64,000 nucleotides of DNA from Gelria sp. Kuro-4 (lineage in GTDB: Bacteria; Bacillota; DTU030; DUMP01), in NCBI RefSeq assembly GCF_019668485.1, contig NZ_AP024619.1, forward strand, positions 1,921,001-1,985,000. The letters are read 5' to 3'. Shown piece after piece: positions 1-7,089 of this stretch (position 1 is its first letter; every line of letters begins with the position of its first letter). A model generated the notes under the pieces. It did no database searches and was not told where the DNA came from. It worked only from the letters and a program-made list of their open reading frames with translations. The translations under genes and the position numbers were made by a program.

Positions 1-193
1 GCTTCAGTCTGACGTGCCTATTGACCGCTATGCCTGGGATGAAAGCTGCCCAAGGGCTCTCAAAGTCGACCCCGTTGAACAGAGCGGGGGTTCTTCCCTC
101 GGCCACTTTGCGTACACGCTTACCGTAGTCGACGTGGTAAGTGGGTACAGCCGCCGGCGAGCTATCCTCGGGGACTTCATACGGACAAAGCAA
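1..193 (-). CDS. Partial ORF of unknown function running off the window edge
   Basis: An open frame follows the TGA stop of the D-aminoacylase gene directly and in the same frame, and stays open to the window edge. It would encode about 64 residues including the stretch FNGVDFESPWAAFIPGIAVN. A TTG follows the stop immediately, with AGGTGA overlapping it, so a coupled TTG start is possible; a GTG start further in is an alternative. I do not recognise the family. The D-aminoacylase paralogues in this window end at the equivalent residue, so this is probably a separate downstream gene rather than a C-terminal extension. The gene may belong to the same operon. Confidence 0.4.
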   Translation of the reverse strand, partial: MLCPYEVPEDSSPAAVPTYHVDYGKRVRKVAEGRTPALFNGVDFESPWAAFIPGIAVNRHVRLK

Positions 194-1783
194 TCACCTG
201 CGTAAAAGCACCTTTCCGGCCTTAGTGCCGGTAAGCTTACCTTGGGATACAGCTACGGTCCCACCTACAATCACGTATTCTATGCCTTTAACGCCTGTTC
301 GCGGGTTTTGGTATGTTGCATCAGCGGCAACCGTTACGGGGTTGAAGATAGTAATGTCAGCATCAAAACCCTCGCGCAGCAAACCCTTGGAGCTAAACCC
401 GCATCTTTGGGCCGGCAGAGAGGTCATCTTCCGGACTGCTTCTTCTACGGTCATCAGTCGTCTTTCCCTGACGTATGTTCCGAGCACCCGGGGAAAAGTA
501 GCATATTCACGAGGATGGGGTAGGCCGGCCCCCGTATCGCTGGTTCCGTCGGTCCCAATGCAAACATAGGGGTGGCTGATGATTCTTTCCACATCCTGCT
601 CATCCATCATGAAGATGACCATGAAGGCTTGATAGCCTTCTTCTGCCACGATATCGAAGAGAGTCTCAAATGGGTCTTTGCCTAATTCTTCTGCTACCTC
701 AAGTAGGGTTTTCCCCTCAAGCTCTTTGTTCTTAGCAGTGTGGGTTATGAGGACGCTATCCCATCCCTTCACCTGCTTCATGAAGTTTTGCCAGTCGGTC
801 CTCTCTTCAATGAATTGCCTGATCTCTACGCGTTGTTCTTTGCTCTTCAGCCTTTCAATAAGCTTCTCTTCGCCGCCATCATGAACCCAAGGCGGAAGTA
901 AGGCGGCCAAGAACGAGCTTCCAGCAGTGTACGGGTAAGCATCAGCGGTTACATCGAGCCCGTCTTCCCGAGCCTGTTCGATTTTTCTCAGGGTTTCCGC
1001 CGACCTACCCCAATTCCTTATCCCTGCCACTTTGTGGTGGGAGATGTGGACAGGAATGCCCGCTTCTTTACCCACACGAAATGCTTCGTCCATGGCCTCG
1101 AGGATTCTATCGCCCTCATCCCGCATATGGGTTACATAGATTCCACTGTATTCCGCCACGACCTTGCCTAACTCGATGATTTCTCGTGTGGTGGCGAAAA
1201 CACCTGGGGGATAAATCAGACCTGTTGAGAACCCGTAGGCACCTTCGGCCAAGCATTGAGCCAGCAGGTCTTTCATTTTTTCTAATTCAGCTGGCGCCGG
1301 CTCCCTATTCTCCATACCCATTACGGCAATTCTGATGCTACCGTGTCCCACCAAATAGGCGAAATTGATTCCCAACGCAATTGAAGAAAGCCTTTGTATA
1401 AACTGACCGAATGTGTTCCAGTCGAATTCAACCTTATTAACTAGTGTCGAAAGATATCTTTTCAGTATGTTGGTGGTGGCAAAATTTACCGGAAAGGGAC
1501 TTGTACCGCAATTACCCGAGACCACCGTCGTGACGCCCTGAAGGAGTTTCGGCTTGTTGAATGGATCGTAAAAAGGCACGCAGTCATCATGACCGTGCAT
1601 GTCTATGAAACCCGGAGACACCATTAGTCCTGACGCATCAATGACGTTGGCGGCACAGCCAGCGTCAATGTTTTGGCCCACCTGAACAATCTTACCATCT
1701 GCGATACCTACATCTGCCTCGAACCAAGGGTTTCCAGAACCATCAACGACCTTGCCGTTCTTAATGACTAGGTTCAATGACAC
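194..1783 (-). CDS. N-acyl-D-amino-acid deacylase (D-aminoacylase family)
   Basis: This is a metal-dependent amidohydrolase of the D-aminoacylase/D-glutamate deacylase family, expected to free D-amino acids from N-acyl derivatives in the cytoplasm. The N-terminus has the usual KNGKVVDGSGNPWF motif. The metal motif is PGFIDMHGHDD, followed by GVTTVVSGNCG with the cysteine conserved in this family. IGTDGTSD and the typical C-terminal FNPVTVAADATYQNPRTG segment are present. I chose GTG at 1783 because GGGGAGG lies about 7 nt upstream; this gives 529 aa, equal in length to its paralogues downstream. It is the last recognised gene of the minus-strand cluster and is separated from the ATC-hydrolase gene by insertion-sequence debris. 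Substrate specificity cannot be read from the sequence. Confidence 0.9.
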   Translation of the reverse strand: MSLNLVIKNGKVVDGSGNPWFEADVGIADGKIVQVGQNIDAGCAANVIDASGLMVSPGFIDMHGHDDCVPFYDPFNKPKLLQGVTTVVSGNCGTSPFPVNFATTNILKRYLSTLVNKVEFDWNTFGQFIQRLSSIALGINFAYLVGHGSIRIAVMGMENREPAPAELEKMKDLLAQCLAEGAYGFSTGLIYPPGVFATTREIIELGKVVAEYSGIYVTHMRDEGDRILEAMDEAFRVGKEAGIPVHISHHKVAGIRNWGRSAETLRKIEQAREDGLDVTADAYPYTAGSSFLAALLPPWVHDGGEEKLIERLKSKEQRVEIRQFIEERTDWQNFMKQVKGWDSVLITHTAKNKELEGKTLLEVAEELGKDPFETLFDIVAEEGYQAFMVIFMMDEQDVERIISHPYVCIGTDGTSDTGAGLPHPREYATFPRVLGTYVRERRLMTVEEAVRKMTSLPAQRCGFSSKGLLREGFDADITIFNPVTVAADATYQNPRTGVKGIEYVIVGGTVAVSQGKLTGTKAGKVLLRR

Positions 1784-1884
1784 ACAAAATCCTCCCCTCA
1801 AATAATAAAGTCAGGCCCCCGGTGAGGATTCCTCGATAACCGTATTCGCTGGCCGGCAGGGAAATCCTGCTGGAGGGCTCAAAC

Positions 1885-2010
1885 ATGTTGGTACTCCTTC
1901 CTATCAAGGACTGGCACGCCCAACGGCCGATCCAACTGTTACCGACGCCATCCTGGATCGTCTCGTTCACAACACCTACAAGACCTTTCTAAAGAGGGAG
2001 TCCATGCAAA
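1885..2010 (+). pseudogene. C-terminal remnant of an IstB-type IS21 helper ATPase
   Basis: The plus strand encodes LPIKDWHA and then, after one frameshift, ADPTVTDAILDRLVHNTYK and ESMQ. This is the characteristic C-terminus of IS21-family IstB (DPTxADAILDRLVHNxxxxxLKGESMR). Nothing recognisable precedes it. It faces the istA remnant on the other strand, whereas istB normally follows istA in the same direction, so the two pieces come from different insertions or from a rearrangement. Confidence 0.7.
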
Positions 2011-3151
2011 GGTACCGGCCCCTGGGCCAGGCGCGCGCGTACAGCTTGAATGCGGGCGGCCACGGTTTCCCGTACGGGCTTGGCCTGGCCGGCCGCCCGC
2101 GGTTTGCGCTCCAGCACGGCGATGTAGTGGCTCAAGTTGTAGAGAGTCCGCCCCGCTTCAAAGGAGCGCCGGTGCTGGGCCACCTTTCCCCCGCGCCCAG
2201 ACCTCCACGCGGAAGGGATAGGCCTTCACCGTCACCCACTGGCCAACCCAGCGGCTCGGAACACTGTAGTGGTTGTTGTCCAGCCGGACCAGAGCTTCCG
2301 GCCGTACGCGGCAGGTCTGCACCCGGCAGGTTTCCGAGGGCTTGGCAGGCAGGGGCAGAAGGCAGGGACGCTCTTGTTCGTAGGCGGCTGCGACTGTTTG
2401 TCTGCGCCCTCCTGGGGTGTGCTGACGATAATCCTGGCACCGCTGCCAGAGCAGGTCGTTCAGCTGTTCCCAGTCGTCCGCGTGCGGGACGGGGGTCAGG
2501 ATATTGCGCCGCACCCAGCCTACAAGCCCTTCGACCAGGCCTTTCTCGTGGCCCTGGCCTGGATTGCAGAACTCACTAGTGAAGGCGTAGTGTGCTTCGA
2601 GGAGCTGGAACCCGCAGCGGGATGCAGGGGCCACAAACGGCAGACCGCTATGGCAAAGCCGGGCGCAGAAGAAGTGAACTTTGACCGGTTTCCCGGCCAA
2701 GAAGACGAGACGACGGCTTGTCCCCAATCGGCCCGCATGGCATCCCCGGGATCCCAGGCCAGCGGGATGAAGACCTCCTTCCCTTCGGGCCGGAGCTCTC
2801 GTACCAAGCGCGCCACTGCTTCATAGCTGCCGGAGAAGGCGTGCTCTGCACGCAGGCATTCGTAGATGCGCCATGCGGTGTGCCGCTGTTTGGTGGCTCC
2901 GCGGACTGGCTCGTTTGCTCATCCTCCTCCAGGTAGCCTTGAATCCACTCCTTGACTTCATCGGTGATCACCGGCCTGGTGCGCCTGCGCGGCTTGGGGA
3001 CCGGAAGTTGAGCCCCAGCGCAGTACTTGCGCACTGTGTTGCGGGAGATCCCCAGCTCCCGAGCTATGGCCCGCTGCGACAGGCCTTGAACTGCAAACAG
3101 GTATCTGATACGCTGGCGTTGACAACGCAACTGCGGTCCTTTTTGGTTCAC
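1989..3151 (-). pseudogene. istA: Decayed IS21-family transposase istA
   Basis: Three minus-strand frames together spell an IstA transposase. The first has an N-terminal helix-turn-helix (LSQRAIARELGISRNTVRKY). The second has the start of the DDE domain (IPLAWDPGDAMRADWGQA). The third has SEFCNPGQGHEKGLVEGLVG and the C-terminal beta-barrel region (VRLDNNHYSVPSRWVGQWV). At least three frameshifts separate them. Between the first DDE aspartate region and EAHYAFTSEF about 60-70 codons of the usual protein are missing, which removes the second catalytic aspartate. The element is therefore inactive. It separates the ATC-hydrolase gene from the D-aminoacylase gene. Confidence 0.85.
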
Positions 3152-3165
3152 TTTTATCGTGTACA

Positions 3166-3290
3166 GAACTCATACGCTTCGTTCTTGCTCAGGAACGCCC
3201 GCGTTATGACATATGTACCTGCCACCAGGGGCACTCCGAGCTTGACCCAGGGGAAGTGCGCCGCGGTGGCGATTTAGGCAGGCGGTTAGG
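3166..3290 (-). pseudogene. Remnant 1 of a small membrane protein gene (DUF5658-like)
   Basis: The minus strand encodes IATAAHFPWVKLGVPLVAG and then TYVITRAFLSKNEAY. This is nearly the same as the middle of the frameshifted gene at 9550-9856. An in-frame stop precedes it, and homology ends at the border of the istA remnant. The IS21-type element may have inserted into or beside this gene copy. Confidence 0.65.
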
Positions 3291-3379
3291 AATGCAACTA
3301 TCAGGAAACGGACGATTGTGCTGGTGATTGCTCACTAACCCCGCAACAGACAAACATTCCTCAATTACTGTTCTCTATG

Positions 3380-4276
3380 TTAATGAGCTACCAATTCGTC
3401 CAGCACCTTAACGAACTGGCTGATGAACACTGTTTCTGGTTCCCGGTCAGCGAAATCCTCCCATACTCCCGCTAGCTGACCACTTTCCAGAGAATCTATG
3501 GGGCAGTTGTCGCGCACGAACTGTGCGTCCAGCGTCTGTCCTAAACTGGAAGCCTTCTCTCTCAGGAATGCGAACACATCGTCGGCGAATTCCTTAGTCG
3601 CCCTTTTCAACATCTCGACGCCAGGCTGACCAAACCGCCCTCGGGTAGCATTGAAGACAGAGTAGTACAGTCTAGCGCACAGCGCCCCAAAACCACTTCG
3701 GTGGTCGGGCACAAGGTAATCGTGACGGTGTGATGACAAGTTCGCGTCATCACCTTCTGCAAACGAAGCCCTCCTTTCTTCCTCGTCCATGTTAGCTGGC
3801 CTCAAATAAACCGAGAACCTACAGTGGTCATCCCCATCTTGTGTCAAGGTCTGTGACAGGTTCACCTGCGCTCTGGGAGCATATGCTTGAAACATGGCAT
3901 GGTGGAATTCCTCGCAGTAGATCCGCCCCAGGCTCTTTCCTCCATCCATCTGACTCCAGAGGTCGGCTATCGGACACACAAGTGTCTCCGAAAGTCTCTG
4001 CTGCGGAGTTAGACTTATCTTGTTCCTTCTGAACCTGGGGTCGTTAGGTAGGTCGTAGTAGGTGAACAAGTTATATAGATTGAGCTTTAACCCAGCTCTA
4101 CAATGCTTCTCCCTTAAGGCTTTTCCTCTAATAATCCCATAATCCCTGATAGCTTTACGTAGTACTATCTCTCCATCCAGGGCGTATTCTCCTACCAACC
4201 CTCTGGCCAGGTGATAGTATAGCTTTGACCAGATGTCTTGATAGTTCATCGTGCGTAGAGCCTCACAGTAATCCAC
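3380..4276 (-). CDS. L-2-amino-thiazoline-4-carboxylic acid hydrolase family protein
   Basis: The 298-aa product resembles the ATC_hydrolase family (Pfam PF14196), whose founding activity is opening L-2-amino-thiazoline-4-carboxylate on the way to L-cysteine. Most family members have unknown substrates. Family-like stretches are YYHLARGLVGEYALDGE, VLRKAIRDYGIIRG and DDHCRFSVYLRP, all in the first half. The second half (from about residue 200) has a weaker copy of the same pattern, starting ARLYYSVFNATRGRF. The GTG start at 4276 has AAGGAG upstream. The gene follows a sodium symporter and an M20 amidohydrolase, which fits uptake and hydrolysis of a modified amino acid. The exact substrate is inference. 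Confidence 0.72.
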   Translation of the reverse strand: MDYCEALRTMNYQDIWSKLYYHLARGLVGEYALDGEIVLRKAIRDYGIIRGKALREKHCRAGLKLNLYNLFTYYDLPNDPRFRRNKISLTPQQRLSETLVCPIADLWSQMDGGKSLGRIYCEEFHHAMFQAYAPRAQVNLSQTLTQDGDDHCRFSVYLRPANMDEEERRASFAEGDDANLSSHRHDYLVPDHRSGFGALCARLYYSVFNATRGRFGQPGVEMLKRATKEFADDVFAFLREKASSLGQTLDAQFVRDNCPIDSLESGQLAGVWEDFADREPETVFISQFVKVLDELVAH

Positions 4277-4357
4277 GCCTCACACACTCCTTGTTGGTCT
4301 GAATTATCGGGCTTGTGTACGCTGGCTTGTCCCCAAACTACCGTAGGTCCTAACCGG

Positions 4358-4465
4358 TTACTTCTTGGCGTAATTCTGACGCCATTCCTTCGTTGCAAAC
4401 ACCCACCCCATCCAAATCGAAAATGCGACTAGAGCTGCAGCGTGGACATAGATTACGGCATCCAT
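4358..4465 (-). CDS. Symporter small accessory protein (35 aa)
   Basis: A 35-codon ORF begins with ATG 12 nt after the symporter stop codon and has a perfect AAGGAGG ribosome binding site. The product has one hydrophobic helix (VHAAALVAFSIWMGWVFA) and a basic tail ending YAKK. Very small single-helix proteins encoded next to SSS-family symporters are known as symporter accessory proteins. Position, ribosome binding site and hydrophobicity support it being real. Its exact role, perhaps stability or activity of the partner, is inferred. Confidence 0.75.
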   Translation of the reverse strand: MDAVIYVHAAALVAFSIWMGWVFATKEWRQNYAKK

Positions 4466-4477
4466 CGTCTTCCCTCC

Positions 4478-5869
4478 TTAAGAAGTGGCTCGGATCGGTT
4501 GTGTCTTGCGCATTACAGCCTGAACCATCACAAATACGATCAAGCTTAACAACACCCCTATCACTATGGGAGATTGACCGAGGATGGTCCTGTTGGCTAG
4601 TTTCAAGTACACACCGCTTCCTCCACCCACTATCATTGAGGCAAGGGAGGCTGTTTCAGACTTAGGACCACGTGTGAAAAGTGCAGCCATCATAGGCACG
4701 AAACACCCTCCAACATATGCCGTTGACGCCAGCGTCCACACGCCCATTATCGACTGCACTGTTAGAGCCAGTGTAAGGCCCAGCAGTCCCTGGACAAGGA
4801 CACTCCACTTAGTTACTCGCACCATGTCATTGTCAGCTGCCTTTGGGTTAATGAACTTCTTATACACATCTTCGCTGAAGTTGGTCGCCCCGACGAGCAT
4901 GTAGGAATCTGCAGTGGACATTATTGCCGCTGCCAAAGCAGCAAATATGAGACCACGAACGCCTGTGGGCAGAGTGCTGAGTATAAGCGCCGGAAAGATC
5001 TCATCGCCTGTTGCGCCAGTGACTAGCACTCGAGCAGTAAATCCGCAAATGAAAATCATGGTGAACATGAGGTGCCATGGTATAATAGCCAGGAGATAAC
5101 CAGTCCGGGCAACGTTCTTGTCTTTAGCAGCGTAGAACCGCTGATACCTGTTGCCGTCGATCAGTCCAGGTAAAGACAAAGCAAACGCTAGCTCAACAAT
5201 GGCCTTACCACTCGTCTTTACGCTGAAGTAATCGGCAGGTACGGAGTTGACAATACCAGACCATCCACCGACTTTGTCTAGTGCCAGAACTGTGCATACG
5301 GCCAACCCAATTCCTAAGATGATAAATTGCATAAAGTCAGTCATAGCAACGCCCCACATACCACTTGCATACGTATAGGCAATAATGATGCCCATTGCAA
5401 GTATGGCACCATAAGCAATAGGCCAGCCGGTTATCATACGAATCAATGTTCCCAAAGCAAGAGCCTGTAGGGCAGGACCTGTGCCAAGCATGTAAATCAT
5501 GCTCTCGATTCCACCGATCAGCTGGGCCCATCTTCCATACGTCCTTCCAAGAACATCCGGTGCCGTATAGCCGGCGAACTCCCTGAGACGTTCTGCGAGG
5601 CTTAGAGCTATGATTACCTGGAGCACGTAGAAAAGCAGGATCGACGGGACGAGTAGCAAGCCACCCTTGTATATTGTCCCGACGTATCCCATGGTGGTAC
5701 CACCCCCGACTGACGTGGCTACCATTGTAGCAATATACACCGACAGTCCCAAGGATCTGTCCGCTACCATGAACTCGTCTGCGCTTGTGGCTCGTTTCGA
5801 AAAATACCATCCGATTAGCAGGTTGCTCATTAGATAAACATAGAAGATGGCAGAATCAACGATAGTCAT
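4478..5869 (-). CDS. Sodium:solute symporter (SSS family)
   Basis: The 463-aa integral membrane protein has the SSS family plan with about 13 hydrophobic segments. It starts VDSAIFYVYLMSNLLIGWYF and has the family-like stretch ATMVATSVGGGTTMGYVG near residue 50. ALAAAIMSTADSYMLVGATN lies around residue 315 and matches the sodium-site region of the family. It should import a small organic solute with sodium. The start overlaps the end of the M20 peptidase gene by 14 nt, so the two are translationally coupled. The small ORF at 4358-4465 is its likely partner. Neighbouring hydrolases suggest an amino-acid derivative as substrate. Confidence 0.9.
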   Translation of the reverse strand: MTIVDSAIFYVYLMSNLLIGWYFSKRATSADEFMVADRSLGLSVYIATMVATSVGGGTTMGYVGTIYKGGLLLVPSILLFYVLQVIIALSLAERLREFAGYTAPDVLGRTYGRWAQLIGGIESMIYMLGTGPALQALALGTLIRMITGWPIAYGAILAMGIIIAYTYASGMWGVAMTDFMQFIILGIGLAVCTVLALDKVGGWSGIVNSVPADYFSVKTSGKAIVELAFALSLPGLIDGNRYQRFYAAKDKNVARTGYLLAIIPWHLMFTMIFICGFTARVLVTGATGDEIFPALILSTLPTGVRGLIFAALAAAIMSTADSYMLVGATNFSEDVYKKFINPKAADNDMVRVTKWSVLVQGLLGLTLALTVQSIMGVWTLASTAYVGGCFVPMMAALFTRGPKSETASLASMIVGGGSGVYLKLANRTILGQSPIVIGVLLSLIVFVMVQAVMRKTQPIRATS

Positions 5870-6965
5870 CTCGGTGGCTAACCTCCTTCCAAATGAACTG
5901 GTCTAAGATGCGTCTGTAGATTGCGAGAGAATCAAGCTGGACGTATTCATCGTCTCCGTGGTGGTTTGCCCCAACGGGGCCAAATTCGACAGCAGGGATA
6001 CCCCTGGCAGTGAAGAAGCGGGTGTCAGCGGAGCCATGCTGCGAAACGAATGTGGGATTCGATCCACAAATGTCATACACGCATTGCGCCAGTGTTGTCA
6101 CATGAGGATTATCCTTTGACACGGACACAGGTATCCCCACATTGATTACACGAACCACGGCACCTTGGGCAGCTGAGTTGATCTGCCTCACGATTTCATC
6201 ACAGGACTGGCAGGGTAGATACCGGATGTCTACAGTCAGCATGCACCTATCCGGTACCCTGTTAATGGCGTCTCCGCCCTCGATTCTTGCTAGATTGAGA
6301 GATGGACCTGGATAGCTCTGCGTGCGCTCTTTCATGAACGGCGATTGACGAATACGTTCGTAGGTTTCGAAGGCAGCCTCAATAGCGTTTTCCCCTTCCC
6401 ATGGCTTGCTGCCATGGGCCGACTTGCCCCTAAGCACTATCTCTACCTGCAACACACCTTTTGCCTCCACGGCAATACCGAGATCAGTCGGTTCTCCACA
6501 GATAGCAAATTCCGCCCCGTAACCTTTGTCAAGCAAGTACTGTGTACCGATCTCACCAGCAGTCTCTTCGCTTGGTACAAGCATCAGTCCTACTCCTCGT
6601 CCCCGGCCACTTCCTGCCCAATCGGCCAAGCATCGCATCATGGTAGCAGCCGCCCCAAGCATGTCATATGACCCTCGGGCAAATAATCTGCCGTCTTTCT
6701 CCAATGGTTCGAATTGCTCCGGTTTGGCTGGTACCACGTCAAGGTGGCCGTTGAGCATCACAACAGGTTCTTTCGAGCTCCCCTGGTTTCCGGCGAAACC
6801 CACAAGCATAGGCAGGCCGCAATTCGTTTCCCGGTAGACTCTCACCCCCTTGGCTCTCAGCCAGGATTCCGCAAGGCCGATAGCGTTAATTACTCCTTCT
6901 TCATTATCTGTTCTTGCACGTATGAACGCCTTTGTGAGCTCTAATGTATCCTCCACTGCTATCAC
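5856..6965 (-). CDS. M20-family zinc amidohydrolase/peptidase (ArgE/DapE type)
   Basis: The 369-aa protein carries the di-zinc M20 motifs: LNGHLDVVPA near residue 72, RGSYDML with the bridging aspartate, VPSEETAG with the catalytic glutamate, ICGEPTD, and FGPVGANHHGDDE at the C-terminal metal site. The lid domain contains KGKSAHGS-like residues (RGKSAHGSKPWEGENA). The family removes N-acyl or N-carbamoyl groups, or cleaves dipeptides. It is the first gene of the cluster behind a sigma-54 promoter. The GTG start at 6965 has no strong ribosome binding site, so the GTG four codons on is an alternative. ArgE, DapE or carbamoylase specificity cannot be decided here. Confidence 0.88.
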   Translation of the reverse strand: MIAVEDTLELTKAFIRARTDNEEGVINAIGLAESWLRAKGVRVYRETNCGLPMLVGFAGNQGSSKEPVVMLNGHLDVVPAKPEQFEPLEKDGRLFARGSYDMLGAAATMMRCLADWAGSGRGRGVGLMLVPSEETAGEIGTQYLLDKGYGAEFAICGEPTDLGIAVEAKGVLQVEIVLRGKSAHGSKPWEGENAIEAAFETYERIRQSPFMKERTQSYPGPSLNLARIEGGDAINRVPDRCMLTVDIRYLPCQSCDEIVRQINSAAQGAVVRVINVGIPVSVSKDNPHVTTLAQCVYDICGSNPTFVSQHGSADTRFFTARGIPAVEFGPVGANHHGDDEYVQLDSLAIYRRILDQFIWKEVSHRDDYR

Positions 6966-6996
6966 CGCGCAATAGTGAGGTTGTCATAGCTCCCAT

Positions 6997-7011
6997 GCAA
7001 CTTCTATACCA
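6997..7011 (-). promoter_or_regulatory. Sigma-54 (-24/-12) promoter
   Basis: Reading the minus strand, TGGTATAGAAGTTGC matches the TGGCAC-N5-TTGC sigma-54 consensus, with the invariant GG and GC separated by exactly 10 nt. Transcription would start near 6985, about 20 nt before the M20 start codon. A sigma-54 activator gene lies directly upstream, which strongly supports the call. Confidence 0.8.
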
Positions 7012-7047
7012 GGATACGCGTTTAGCCACACAACGAGTTCTCGCAGG

Positions 7048-7064
7048 CCCAGTGACTCATTGGG
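7048..7064. promoter_or_regulatory. Candidate activator-binding palindrome (UAS)
   Basis: CCCAATGAGTCACTGGG (minus-strand reading) is a 17-nt palindrome with a single mismatched pair. It lies about 37 nt upstream of the -24 element, between the promoter and the 3' end of the sigma-54 activator gene. Enhancer sites for sigma-54 activators are often dyads of this kind. Only one copy was noticed. Confidence 0.5.
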
Positions 7065-7089
7065 TTATAACGGGACGACAATATGGGTG

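Noticed and set aside
194-196. TGA of the D-aminoacylase gene as a selenocysteine codon
   Set aside because: The paralogues in this window end at the equivalent position (LLRRR, VLRHRR), so TGA is an ordinary stop. I saw no obvious SECIS-like hairpin directly after it.
2004-2826. Plus-strand frames of 185-191 codons over the istA remnant
   Set aside because: They are complements of the decayed transposase and contain no family sequence.
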